Source of the DNA: Ochotona curzoniae
Taxonomy: Eukaryota; Chordata; Mammalia; Lagomorpha; Ochotonidae
Assembly (NCBI RefSeq): GCF_017591425.1
Contig: NW_024465885.1
Coordinates: 36,216,501 to 36,280,500 of the forward strand
DNA: 64,000 bases
Direction: 5' to 3'
Part shown: positions 47,915-60,350 of the stretch, in pieces
Layout: the number at the start of each line of letters is the position of its first letter
How positions within the stretch are numbered: position 1 is the first letter of the stretch
Notes under the pieces: generated by a model
What the model saw: only the letters and a program-made list of their open reading frames with translations
Told to the model about the DNA's origin: nothing
The model's database searches: none
Position numbers and translations under genes: made by a program

Positions 47915-50892
47915 AAGAGAGTCAAATTTTTTTCCAAGGCCTTAGATCTTTCTCAGAATGCGCTAAGTGTTGACTCTAAGCTCTAGGCAAATCTTGCTGC
48001 AATTTGGCTGCTGGGAATGCATTTCCTCATGGCCAGGAAATCACCAGCTTTGGCATCTTCACAACAAACTGTAGATGGAAAACTTCATCCCTAATAAGCA
48101 TCTTTACTGTCAAATACATACTCTCTTTGCACTCCCCATGTGCCACCAAAGAACACATGCTTTCCAAAAATTGTTTGATAATACCTGCAGCTCCAGTACT
48201 TCCACCTGACCAAGGACTTTTGCACAAAATGCACATTTTGTATTAATAATTTTTCTTGTTCTTTTGTGATTATGTTGATACACTAACTAGTCTTTATAAT
48301 TATTCCAGGAACCTTTATAATTATTCAAGGAACAAATAAAAATAAGACCAGATCATTCAAATGTTTGCAATATGTCTCTGAATTGTCACTGTTAATATAA
48401 ATTTGGCATCGCATGAAATCTTAGAGCTTTGCTATCCTCTGCTTTGTTGTTTGGGGGAAAAAAAGAAACTAAAACCAAATATTTTATAAAATATGTATAA
48501 CTGGAAATCTTTGGTCATAAAAGAAAAGAAAAAACTCATTGAAGGTATAGGTCTACTCGGTGGTCAATTTTTTTTTAAAAGTACTTGTTTAGATCAAATA
48601 TATCTTTAGTGTAAAATGCATGTTTTACCTCTTTAAAATACATAAAAATTAGTTGATTCAATTTACAAACAATGATTCAGTGGGTTTAATACCGGCAATT
48701 TATGCAAAGAGTTCCCTGCCCAATGGATGTAAACATTCTTGAAAGATTAAGCAGAATTACAAAGAAATGCTATATACATTTTAATGTAAAAAAAAGTTTG
48801 TATGTAACTGTTAAATGCCCATGCTCTGGTCATGTGGCAAATCAGTAAGATTTAAATGTTAAAACAAAATTTTAATCTATATCCAATATCTAATGCTGAA
48901 GATTTTCATAATAACAAAAAAAAGTAACTCATAGAATAATTCATATTTGGAAAATGAGTTACATTTGCAGAAGCTTAGGCTTTAGCACCATATAAAATAC
49001 TATATTCATTTTCTCAATATCTCACTTATAATAATGTATAATTTTCTTCAAATTATATTGTGTTGTTTTCTGTAGAAGATCTTGCTGCCATCTGGATCAT
49101 TTGCATAACAGAAAAAATAAGATAGTTACACAAGGAAATTACAACAGCTTGGAATTAATTGCAGATTCGATGTGTGTATTGAATGACCACATAAGGCAAG
49201 TCTGATGTCACCAACAAGCAAAACGGACTACAAAGCTCAGATGTGATTTTCACAGGAAATTACAATCTTAAAATAATCACTGATTGACTTTCCCTGACCT
49301 AGGAAGATATATTTAATCCTAAAAGAATCAACTAAAGAATGCAGCAATGCCTTTGAAACAAGAATAAATTTCACAGCACAGATATAATGTTGAATTTTCA
49401 TTTAAATTATATATATGCATATGTAATTTAATATATATTAAAGCACATAATATATAAGTGTGTATATATATATATGTGTGTTATATGCACACACACACAC
49501 ATATGTATATAAATGATGCACCAAAATTCTTACACTAAGACCTGCTTCAATCTTTGTCTTTTGTAAACGAGACTTTTTTGCTATTTCATTATCATCATTA
49601 TCATTCTTACTAACTCTAGGACATTAAACAGTATCTGCAATGAGGAGAAACAGTATCTATCTGCCAGTGTCACACACTACCCACACACACCTACACTGGT
49701 AATATGTCTCATGCGTTGTTGGGAAATTACACTGAGGCAGCGGCTCTTGAGGAGGTAAGCTGAGCAGACCAAAAACAATTAAAAAATTGAAACAACACTA
49801 CAGATGTTGCCCTCTCAGGAGACTGCAGCGTCAGTGCACATAGGTGCTACCAAATTTCTGTGATATCTTCAGGAAAAGTCTTGTATCATTAGCTTTTCAG
49901 TTGCTATCTGTGATAGAGTGGTGAAAATGCAACCTCTGTCCTGGCTTTAAATGAACACACAGGAGGAACTCAGTGCTCGCGTGTGGTACCTACTTCATAT
50001 TCACCACAGAAAGGAAGCAAAGTGTACAAGGACATGTGAGATTCTTAGAATTCCAAAATGGAAACACACATCAATATAGATCGTGGTGGCCTTTCCGACC
50101 GTGATTGAGCACCCTAATAGTACACAGCTATCTAAACGTATTCATGCTATCAACACCCTCACACTACTAGCTCAGTTTGTAATGCTTGTGGTAGTTTTCA
50201 CACCAAATAATGGTCCCAGTAAGAAAAACTTTCAGTATTATGTCCTAAACATAATTGTGGTGATGATTTAGGTTTCAGGTCCACGGATTCATTCTATCCC
50301 TGCTTTCTCCCACTACCCATCACTTCACCCATCTGACATATTTATGCCTCGGAGAAATGTAAACCTGATTTTGAGTAGAGAGGACACCAGTTGGGGAGTG
50401 GTAGATGGTGTTATATCAAAATAAAACTTAGTGTTCTATACATTCAAAATTCCTTGCATTGGAATACTTTCATATTAAATTCTATTTTGCATAAATTTCC
50501 AAATTCCCCTCAGGTAATAGCAAAGCTATATTTCTTCTGGATTACTGGCAACATCCATCTTTTTTGATTTCTGAAACACTAAACACCTTTAGTGCCTTGT
50601 TTATTTCATTTCCCAAATCTCAATTTTATGTCTAGTGGTCTCTCCATACATCCAGTAAGGTGGAGCCTGATTCTGGAAAACCACACACATGCCCATGCAG
50701 GTGCACTGCATTCCCGCATAGAGACATCCATCAGCAACCACTCTAATCAGAGTCCTTTATTTTGGAAGTTTATGAAGAAATATTGATAGCAGACTATCTA
50801 AGCTATCTATTATGGTCTTAAAAACAAATGAAATATCATATTCTATGGTAAATATGAAATTTGTTTTGGAAGAAATGGCCTGGATAATATAA
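47915..50892. other. Unassigned AT-rich sequence, about 3 kb
   Basis: Only a mixed (TA)n/(CA)n stretch at about 49408-49510 is clear. A 62-codon frame at 50083-50271 has no recognisable motif. Confidence 0.45.
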
Positions 50893-51199
50893 ATTTCTTT
50901 TTGACATATTTACTGATTTAATGGAAAATCAGAGTTACAGAGAGAGCTCATTGATCCTCTGGTTCACCTTCCAAATGCCCACAACAGCCTTAGGCTGGGA
51001 ATAAGCCAGGAGTCATGAAATTCTTCCAGGTCCTATATGTGGGTGGAAAGGATCCACATTCTTCCTTTTTCTGCTGTTGTTCCTAGACAATGGACAGAGT
51101 GTGGCTTTGCAAGTGGAACAGCTGGGATGTAAACTGTAGCCAAAATGGGATGCTAACGTCACAGACCATGGCTTTTACCTCTATGACAAGGTTGGCCCC
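50893..51199 (-). mobile_element. Old CSINE, minus strand
   Basis: 'tttactgatttaatggaaaa' tail-side text, 'gttcaccttccaaatgccc', 'ccaggagtcatgaaattctt', 'gggatgtaaactgtagcc' and 'aaggttggcccc' at the head. Well diverged. Confidence 0.8.
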
Positions 51200-51504
51200 A
51201 ATAATATATATTTCTACCTGAATTGTTCTAGAAATAATATCTTGCTTAATTAAGCAGTTATTCTGGGGATGTCTATGAAGCTGCTTATTTGAGGAGATAT
51301 TACTCATAAAGTAATTTTAAACTAATTAGACATAATCCTCATGAAATTGATTTTCCTCAACTTAATGCTTTCTATCTCAAACCGTTCATAAACATAACAT
51401 CTCTTCACCATTTTTCTTATTTCTGATTGCTAAGGTTTTCCCTGTGTCCTCCAAAAGCCCAATATAATATTTCTTGTTTATGCTCTCTGAAAGTAAAAAA
51501 TAAA
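51200..51504. other. Unassigned AT-rich sequence between SINEs
   Basis: Nothing recognised. Confidence 0.5.
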
Positions 51505-51803
51505 TGATTTTACTTTTTAATCTATTTGAAATTCAGAGTGATGGTGAAACGAAGAAAGAAAATTCTCCCATTTGTAACTTCCCTCCCTGAACGTCCATAA
51601 GAGCTAAGATTGCACCAGGCCAAAGCGAAGAGGCAGGGGCTCTCCTGAAGGCTCCTTAAGTGACTGAGCTACCAGCTGTTGCAACAAGGACATGCAATAA
51701 CAGGAAGCTGAATGGAAGTTGGAAGTGGGACTCAGTGTTGGGGACACCAGTGTGGGATGTGGTCATCCTAAGCAATGGCTTAACCAGTGTGCTACAACCC
51801 ATA
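51505..51803 (-). mobile_element. Ancient CSINE, minus strand
   Basis: 'ctatttgaaattcagagtga', 'agctgttgcaacaaggacat', 'agtgggactcagtgttgg' and 'aaccagtgtgctacaaccc' follow the complement of the SINE. The core is scrambled by divergence. A (TTTG)n run lies just beyond, near 51826. Confidence 0.68.
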
Positions 51804-51997
51804 CTCAGATGATTTCACATTAGAGTTTATTTGTTTGTTTGTTTGTTTTTGGCAAGGGGTTGGGGAAAAGAGGGATACATATTCTATACACTGGTTCAGT
51901 TCCCAAATGTGTGCGACAGGATTTAGTCAGAACAAAGCTCAAAACATGGAATACAATATAGGTCTGCTACGTGGATGGAAGTAACCCAATTTTGTAA
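51804..51997. other. (GTTT)n and unassigned spacer
   Basis: A tetranucleotide (TTTG)n run at about 51825-51847 followed by unassigned text. Confidence 0.6.
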
Positions 51998-52312
51998 CAT
52001 TTATTTATTTTTCTTTTTTAAAAAAGTAGTGTTAAATAGAGAGAAGGAGAAGAAGAGGGAGAGAGAGAGAGAGATGGAGGGAGAATCTTTCATCCAAGGA
52101 TTCATTCCCCAAATAGTTGCAGGATCGTAGATGTGACAATTGGAAATCAGGAACCAGGAGCTTCTTCTAGGTCCACACATGTGTTCAGGGGCCCAAGGTT
52201 TTGACCCATCCTCTGCTTCCCTAGCCCATACGCTGGGAGCTGAGTGGGAAGTGGACCAGACAGGACATAAACAGGTGAAGACAGCGTAATAAACAACAGT
52301 ACCAGTCTGGAC
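51998..52312 (-). mobile_element. Old CSINE, minus strand
   Basis: 'ttatttatttttcttttttaa' tail complement, a (GA)n-rich stretch near 52052-52072, 'ccaaggattcattccccaaa', 'aggaaccaggagcttcttct' and 'aacagtaccagtctggacc'. The CT-rich SINE segment has expanded to a GA microsatellite. The 121-codon minus frame here is SINE sense read-through. Confidence 0.85.
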
Positions 52313-52964
52313 CCACTCATATTTTAAAGGAAATTTTGAATGTGACGTGAAGATGAACAAAAACATTGTTCATTAATTATTTAATTGGAAAATGTTTGTT
52401 TAGTTTGACATACATAGCGGGTCCTAAATTATGTTCTACTTTTCAAAATGCACTCCCTTTTAGAATTACTACATTTAAACAACCAAAACAGTACCTGAAA
52501 ATAACCATCGTGTGCATTCTAAAATGTAAGTTTGTGACATAGCTAACTATATCTTCTCATCACGTAAACTATTCCTTAGACTTAAAAGAAGCTTTTGAGT
52601 CTCTGTTCTATTAAGCCAGAGGGATATTACTTAGAAAATTAGCAATAATTTTACTGAATGTTACCTTAAGCTTGGAAAAGTCAAACTAGTTGTCCATAGT
52701 TAAAACTTGTGGGATTATGTCTTTAAATAGTCATATTATTTCAACTGTCATTATCATTTATTTTAAATAAGAACATCCTTGAAATAAAACAAATATACAT
52801 GTATCTCACAAGTTCTGTGAAAAATAAAATTACAATAAGTTTATTTTGGCGCAAAAAATCAAATCCATTCATATAAGACATCCTCAAAAATGTTCCTGAA
52901 AAATATGTACTATAAAAATCATACATGAATTTGAAAAAATTTCACTAGTAAAAAGCAAACTTTT
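52313..52964. other. Unassigned AT-rich sequence
   Basis: No feature recognised. The following 14 bases (52965-52978) are the left target duplication of the next SINE. Confidence 0.5.
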
Positions 52965-52978
52965 AAAATTTATTTAAG

Positions 52979-53305
52979 GGCCCGGCGCGGTGGCGCAAGT
53001 GGTTAAAGGTCCTCGCCTTGCACGCCGGGGATCCCATATGGGCGCCGGTTCTAATCCCAGCAGCCCCGCTTCCCTTCCAGCTCCCTGCCTGTGGCCTGGG
53101 AAAGCAGTCGAGGACGGCCCAAAGCTTTGGGACCCTGCACCCGCGTGGGAGACCCGGAAGAGGCTCCTGGCTTCGGATTGGCATAGCATTGGCCCGTTAC
53201 GCTCACTTGGGGAGTGAATCATCGGACGGAAGATCTTCCTCTCTGTCTCTCCTCTCTGTATATCTGCCTTTCCAATGAAAAAATAATAAAAATAAATCTT
53301 TAAAA
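52979..53305 (+). mobile_element. Young CSINE, 14-bp target duplication
   Basis: Near-consensus copy with CpGs largely kept: 'ggcccggcgcggtggcgcaa' head, intact-looking A and B boxes and 'ccaatgaaaaaataataaaa' tail. Perfect repeats aaaatttatttaag lie at 52965-52978 and 53306-53319. It is the sister of 19152-19482 (about a dozen differences by eye). It landed in the tail of the older minus-strand SINE at 53306-53585. Open frames of 75-128 codons on both strands are SINE read-through. Confidence 0.97.
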
Positions 53306-53585
53306 AAAATTTATTTAAGATATGGAAACAGTGAAAGAGAGAGAAAGACTTGCTTTTCAAATGCTTTAAACAGCCAGGGTTTTTCCAAAGATAAATCTAG
53401 GAAAGCTGTCCAAATCTCCTTAATGATTGTAGGATCCAAACTACTGACGTCATCACCACTCCAAGGATTTGTATCAGTAGGATACTGAAATTAGGAGCTA
53501 GAGTCAGGAATTGATCCTAGGTACTCAGATGGAAGATGTGGGCATCTTGACTGACATGCAAAGTGCTAGGCTTAATGGCCACCTG
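53306..53585 (-). mobile_element. Ancient CSINE, minus strand, hit by a young CSINE
   Basis: 'tttatttaagatatggaaac', 'gaaagagagagaaagact', 'aacagccagggtttttcc', 'ggaattgatcctaggtactc' and 'tgctaggcttaatggccacc' give the complement of the SINE from tail to head. The young copy at 52979 sits at its tail end. Confidence 0.65.
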
Positions 53586-56500
53586 TGAACTTTAAATTTA
53601 ATTTTCCACAGTGTTTTTAAAGTACTGTATGCATTCCTGAACTCAACTATCTCAATTTCCTGAAATATCATGGTTATGTTTTAATTTAAGTGTAAGTAAC
53701 AGAACATTGATTTTTAGATAAGTATTTGTGTATGCTAAAAGTAAGCTAAATGTCCATATACACTTAATGCAGATAGGCGATCATGCATTATCTCATTAGT
53801 ATGAATTCTTTTAGGAGTCTGATTCTATATTCATCTTAAAGCCTTATAAAATATGAAAAATTTGAACTCCTGGAAGCCTGAATGTAATAGAAATACACTA
53901 CAAGGGGTCTTGGTTGGAATATAGCAAGTGCTTTTATCTATCCCTTCCCCTCATATTCCCAAAGCCAGAATCACCTGCCTCTGCCAACACTTCAGAAATA
54001 GTTTTTAAGATTAATCCTGTTTAGCATCCAAAATCTGAAACTACATAAAGTGATAAAAGTGCACTAAACTGTCTGAGTTACTAATATTTGTATAGTGATT
54101 TAAAATCTCTAAATTCATGTTTGAAGTGTATGGAAGAAGTGAAAAGTGGACATCTTTCTTCCCAATTCTCATTCGAAAAAAAATGGAAAAACACAGAGTG
54201 GAAAATAGTGAACTAATATGGAAAGAATAATACCAACAACCAGATTATAAGGAAGCACATAGCATTTTCGGGAACATGTGTTGCATGTTTACAGTTGGGA
54301 GAAAAAATTGATATAAAGAAGGAAAGGTACCATAATACTTTCCAAGGTGAAAATGGTTCCAGTCTTAAGGTTAGTGCAAAAACCCAAGTCTAGAAACTCC
54401 ACTGGCATTCACAAATTAGAATGTTAGAAATAATAATTCTCTAAAACACAATGTGTTTATAAAGTCTTCAGGAAGGTTAACCCACAGAACACCTGCTAGA
54501 AAAAGCCTGGGTTTATCAATAGCAAGCATTCACTGGTACACACTTCTCTTTCATTGAAGAAAAGGACCTAGGAAGTGTCATTTACTTCCAACATGTTAGG
54601 TCTTGGGAGCAAATACCAGTGAATGTTTCTTCCAACCGTAACTTCTGAGAGTAAAAATAGAGAAGGGGACCAGGGGATGTCTTCCTTTGCTCAACCATTA
54701 TCAAAGATGCCAATGTCACCATCAGCGAACAGAATGAGAACGCTAGAAGCTGCAGTTTCACTGTATTGGAATCACAACATATTGCCTTGCTAAAGTTTCT
54801 TCAATGATATTAAAGCACATGAAACTCTTAGAATGTAGACAAAGGACTTTGTTTCTGAAGTGTTTTACCTTAGGGTGAGATTTTGCATACTGGTATAAAC
54901 TGAGGGGACAATCCATTCCAAGATCCACCAGTTACTGTGCAAGTGAGACACAAGTGAAACTTCATCTGCTTTGGACACGCCTCCTGAGCCTTGAGGAAAC
55001 TACACTAGCTCCCAACGAATTTGAGATTCCTTTCCTCCTATCTGCACTAAACAAGTTTATCAGAAATTTTTGCAGATTTAGGTTTTCTCTTCACCAAACT
55101 CATGTTATGCAGTAACCAGCACAAGTGAACCAGCTTCACAAAAGATGCTTGTAAGAGGAATCCAATATGAACCTGCCAGTGTGTTTCACTATGCCTGTAC
55201 AAACACCAGTGACCCATGGAAAACTGTTACTCAACAGGGATAGTCATGCAAAGACTGAATACCACATCGGTTACACATTCGCTCTAATATGATTTATAAC
55301 CTGATGAATAAAATCATACTTCATTGTAATGTTGTCTACTCTAGTACCTTTAAGGTGATACTTCATTACGATGTGGGACACTATCGACATTGGTAAGAAT
55401 TTTCTCTTAGACAAGAGTATGTGCTTTGCATTTGCCACAAAAGCATGAGGGAAATTAATGGATCTAGGAAATAAATCTGATATCAGAGAGAAATCCAATT
55501 GGAGAAGAAGATATTTGGTTTCTACAATGTAGAGGATCAGCAATTCAAAACAACAGGTGTCCATCTCAAACTTTTGAATGGGGAAGGTTTTAATTGTATT
55601 AGTTTCTCCTGGCCTACAATTCCCTAGATTAATCAAAATATTCACTGCTGAAACTATAAATACACACAAGGAAGAGATACATTTCCTCTGCTGATACTCT
55701 GATTGTATATTCCAAAAACAGGCGAATATAATCACAAGTCATATTTATGCTGATACTGTATGTATGTACAAATTGAAGGGGGGATTTCATTTCTACAACT
55801 GTACAATACTACAGTGCAATGTAACTCCTGTAGAAATTAATAAAAGCCCAGATCAGTCAGTCTAATACAGAATTACTCTTTCAAATCCATCCTAAATTGA
55901 GACTCTGGAGAAGGTAGTCCTCGCACTAGATTTAACAAGCCATATACATATCACCAGGGATATTACATTGAGAGAGCTTCAGTGACAGTTTCCTGTAAGA
56001 GTTCTCAAAGGATTTTAGCCAGTTAATCTGTTCCCCATGACCTAGTGGAAGTACTCCCTGCTTTCTGCTCAATTCAAATAAATCTCTATAAGCAGTCTCT
56101 TAAGTCAGAAACAAACATATTCTGAGTGAGTTTGTAAATATGTATGTCCTTCTTGGCAAGACTGAAAACAAAGCAATCCTTAAAACATGTTTATTTTGAT
56201 CTTATACTTGATGTTTACACAGAAAATAGAAACTGAATAAACAGCAAGAAACTAGGAGACTATCATATACTATTCAGGAAAATTGTCTTTCTGGCAAATA
56301 AACAGCAGTTTACTGTGGAGGATCACACACTGTGGGAGAGTTGGGTGGCTCTAAAAGATTTACAAGTCCCAAGAACACAATATGATCATAAATCACATTC
56401 CATTGGCGATTTGCGCATCACCGAGAAGATTCTAGGAAATCATATAAGAAAGGTGATTCGGGTCTAGAGTAACAAGGTTTCTTTCTCTTTTTTTTCTTTC

Positions 56501-56954
56501 TTTTTTATTTGTTTCTAAAATTACATTCTAAAACACATGAAACAGCATTTAGACAAAAAAAAAAAAATTGATCCCCAGCTATCCCAGTTCTACATTTCTC
56601 AGGAGGCTCCATCCATAGATTATATTTAGCAAATGAGAAAAAATTCTTAGACATTTAGTTTTTAATCTGAATGACTCAATTCAAACCTATTTTTAGAGAA
56701 AGGAGGAAAAAATCTCTTTAGGCAAATTTTGAAAATTTCTCTTGAAAATTAAATGCTTTTAATAAAGAGATGACAGCAAACTCAGGGAACCATAATTAAG
56801 AGTTTGAAGATCGGGGCTGGTTAGCAACCATAACATGCTGTTTCAGGGTTTCCTACACAGACATACATAGTACAAAAAGTTGGGGAACAAATGTGAAGAG
56901 AGTGAAAGAACAAATCTAAAGTGTCTCACGAATTAAAAGGTAGAAGTTCATTGA
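53586..56954. other. Unassigned sequence, about 3.4 kb
   Basis: No named repeat; a T-rich stretch near 56485-56505 and an A run at 56558. Contains the unexplained minus-strand frame at 55271-55735 (separate entry). Confidence 0.45.
55271..55735 (-). other. Unexplained 154-codon open frame
   Basis: This is the only frame over 120 codons in the window that does not overlap a SINE, L1 or the tandem array. It starts 'MIIFACFWNIQSEYQ' and ends 'INHIRANV'. It is rich in Ile, Leu, Asn and Cys with no recognisable domain, repeat or signal. No promoter, splice site or poly(A) context was seen. Likely a chance frame in AT-rich DNA, or a decayed exon, pseudogene or retroelement remnant. I would not annotate it as a gene. 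Confidence 0.2.
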
Positions 56955-57307
56955 TGCTATGAGCTATACGTCCGTGTATCGGCCCCACAAGCTTTCCAGA
57001 ATCATACACTGGCATCTTAACCTCCAGAGTGGTGCAATTTTGCGATATGGTTACATCATAAGAATGGGCAACTCATGATTGGATTCTTGAGTTATGAGAC
57101 TGGAGCAAAGAGGACCTATTTTTCTGCCCACTGCTCTTCACCGTGTAAGAATACAGCAAAGAGTTGACCATCTAGAAACAGGGTGCCAGAGGTCAATAAC
57201 TGCACCATGGACTCTCAGTCTCCAAAATCATCAGAAATAATAGTTTAATGCTTAAGGCACCTGAACTATAGTTGACTGTTATAGCAGCCTGAACTGACCA
57301 AAGTACA
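56955..57307 (+). mobile_element. MLT1-like (MaLR) LTR
   Basis: Follows the MLT1/MST LTR order over its whole length: 'tgctatgagctatacgtccg' start, 'gcatcttaacctccagagtg', 'ttggattcttgagttatgag', 'cttcaccgtgtaagaataca', 'gtctccaaaatcatcagaaa' and the end 'gttatagcagcctgaactga', closing in CA at 57307. Solo, old and probably shared with other placental mammals. No flanking duplication is readable. Confidence 0.8.
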
Positions 57308-58633
57308 TTGTAGTAAATGAGGTGAAAACATAAACAATGCGGATTCCTGCTGAACTAGTCTGAGGCCCGTATTTTGCTATTTTATCAATAAAAGTACAAT
57401 ATTATTCTCATCTGGAATGGCCTGGAATATCACTTTCGAAGTTACAAAGACTGTTCTAACTTAACGGCTTTTCTAGTATTCTGCATTACTAGTATTTTTG
57501 TAATGTATCTTATCAGTGTTTATTTCATTGCAGAAGAGTCTAATGTGATCCTTGATTATATAATTACTTAAATTATTTTATTGGAAGGCTACACAGGAGC
57601 ATGAGTAGCATTTTGACTTTTCCAAAAATACCTTTTTTTTTCCCACAAAATTGGATTTACTGATTTAAAGGGAATCGGAAGAGTCTGCTAATTCAATCAG
57701 ATGCAGGGTTTTGTATCATGTAGAGCTAATGGTAAAATTTCAATGTTCAAGTAGCAATACAATTTTAAATCCATTCATTTCCACTTCAGGAATTCCTGTG
57801 CTCTGTTGTTTAATGCCCAATACAAGAAACCTGGGAGACAAGAGGGCACTAAGTGCTTTGAAAGAACTGCTAAGTTTTAGATGTTAAAACGAAAGAACTT
57901 CCTATTCATGCAAGGGCTATTATGTAGAGTTCATATTTATGTAGAACCTAGAAAACCACTAAGTTAATATGTATGACAGTCATTAGCCATGCATCTGTTT
58001 GATTCTAGTCATTTTTATGATAATAGAAAATGGCAGGGATTCTATACGTACTTTTAACTTACTCTACAATACAAACAAGAAAATGGCTTCTAGTTTTTGT
58101 TTCAAAGTGTATGAAGAATAATTGACGGTTAAATTTCTCTGGAGACACTTAATATTTTGAATTCAGAAATTCATCAATTGTAAATTCTTAAGATTTTCAA
58201 TTTTTAAGCATTTAAATGTACCTCAACCATTGTAAAGGCTTTAACCAGAATGGAGTTCAAAAGTCAGGAAATTTTTTCCCCATCACTACTTTGTGAGTGA
58301 GGAAGGTGAGAGCTGCAGACATCAGAAAGCAGAGCTAACTATTTAAAATTATATATGAATAATGTTGCCTTGAACCAGAATCTTATCAGCTACTATACTG
58401 TGTTTCAAAATGACTGAAGCATTACTTTGCAATTTGAAAAACTAGTAAGAGAAAAAACATTTTTAATAAATGAACCAAAAGCCAATCTTACAGCATTTTT
58501 TTTTGAGTCAACTAAATACCATTACAAGTTGTCTATAGGGAATAGTCCATTCTTTACTTCAATATTTTTATATACTTTGAAATACATAAAATTTTAACAC
58601 AGGAATCAAGCCTATTTTAAAAAATATTTAGTG
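57308..58633. other. Unassigned AT-rich sequence
   Basis: No named repeat or frame with a motif. Confidence 0.5.
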
Positions 58634-58948
58634 TGCGACCTGACACAGTTGTCTAGTAGCTAAAGTCCTCACTTTACACACACAGGGATCCCATTTGGGC
58701 GCCAGTTCTAATCCCAGCAGCTCCACTTCCCATCCAGCTCCCTGCTTGTGGCCAGGGAAAGCTGCAGAGGCCGGCCCAAAGCCTTGGGAGCTTACACCTA
58801 CATGGAAGACCCGGAAGAGGCTCCAACTCCTGGCATCAGATTGGCTCACCTCTCGCCACTGCGCCCACTTGGGGAGTGAATTATCAGATGGAAGATCTTC
58901 CTCTCTGTATATCTGACTTTCTAATAAAAATAATATAAATTTTAAAAG
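58634..58948 (+). mobile_element. CSINE, full length with small deletion
   Basis: 'acctgacacagttgtctagt' head, 'cccatttgggcgccagttc', 'gtggccagggaaagctgcag', 'ttggggagtgaattatcag' and 'ctaataaaaataatataaat' tail. The 'gtctctcctcc' part of the CT-rich tract is missing. The 130-codon minus frame is SINE antisense. Confidence 0.94.
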
Positions 58949-59842
58949 CATGTTTACTGTGGCAATTTTAGCAGTGATTGCCTTAAAATATTTGAGTGAA
59001 ATACTCATGTTTTCATTCAACTATAGTTTATTATTGTTCTCTACATTCTCATTGAATTGAGGCCTTTTTGTTTTTCATTTGTTAAAATTCTTATTCACCG
59101 AGGCATTAAGCTTTTTGCTATAATATACTTGAAAATATGACTTCAAAACTAAACAAAAAATAGAAAAATGTAGTGAAGAGAAAGGAATGTAGGAAACAAG
59201 GAAATATTATGCTTTTACAATTTAAAACAATTTGTAGTCATCTGATACAAAAAAATAGAATTGCCCTGAATTGCCCTAAGGAATAGCTTATAGTATAACT
59301 ATTATCATTTGTTCTTTTTACTTACTTTTCCTTTGAAGGTAGGTCAAAATTGATGTTATCAGTCCTTATAATAATGTTTATATGAACATAACAAAAGTTA
59401 ATACATTAAAAAAATGAACTTAGCATTGTCTGTTTTGTAAAGTATCTCTTAACCAATGTCTGCGGTCAACCTTTCTTTACAAAGCTTCTCATTGAAATTT
59501 ATGGTAAAGCATAAAGGAGAAGTATTTTAGAAGCTAGTCAAAACTCAAAATAGATTTCCAAGATTTGAAGAAGAAAAAAAGTAGTTTGTATGCATAGTCT
59601 ATACATATGGAAATGAGACACTAAGCTAAAACTTGAAAGATGTGATGAATTGCTTGCCAATAGAGGTAGTGAAAGTAATTAACAAGAAATTAGTCATGGA
59701 ATACATGAGTATGGAATTTAAACCTTTTAAGATTTCATGTTATAAAAGTATCACCTTAGACTCTTACTGATGAGCAAAATACTACTAGGATTGATTAGTG
59801 AAATACTAGCAATCTAAATTACTATGAAAAACACTAAATTAG
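58949..59842. other. Unassigned AT-rich sequence
   Basis: Nothing recognised. The last 12 bases (59831-59842) belong to the next SINE's target duplication. Confidence 0.5.
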
Positions 59843-60162
59843 TGCCTGGCACAATAGTGTAGTGGTTAAGGTCCACACCTTGCATGTCCAGAATCCCATA
59901 TGGGTTCCGATTCTAATCCCGGAGCCCTGCTTCCCATCCAGTTCGCTGCTTGTGGCCTGGGAAAGCAGTGGAGGACAGCCCAAAGCTTTGGGACCTGCAC
60001 CCTCATGGGAGACCTGGAGAAGCTACTGGCTTCGGATTGGCTGAGCTCCAGTCGTTGCAGCCACTTGGGAAGTGTATTATCAGATGGAAGATCTTCCTCT
60101 CTGTCTCTTCTCTCTGTACATCTAACTTTCCAATAAAAATAAATAAATCTTAAAAAAAAACC
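59843..60162 (+). mobile_element. CSINE, full length, 12-bp target duplication
   Basis: Bounded by acactaaattag (59831-59842) and acactgaattag (60163-60174), one mismatch. Internal text is near consensus; head 'tgcctggcacaatagtgtag', tail 'caataaaaataaataaatct'. Confidence 0.96.
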
Positions 60163-60189
60163 ACACTGAATTAGATCATTCCTAGTAAC

Positions 60190-60350
60190 TTAGACTGAGC
60201 TGAACCTGAGCCAGGAGCTTCTTCCAGTTCTTTTATGTGGATGCAGGACTTGAACTATCTTGCACCGCAGCTGGATTAAAAGTGGAGGGACAGCTGGGAC
60301 ATGCACAGGTGACCAGAAGTGTGGCTTGCACTGCAGGCCTGTTATATGCC
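60190..60350 (-). mobile_element. Old CSINE fragment, minus strand
   Basis: 'gagctgaacctgagccagg', 'agcttcttccagttctttt', 'gacagctgggacatgcacag' and 'aagtgtggcttgcactgcag' give the middle and head of a minus-strand SINE lacking the 3' half. Confidence 0.6.
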
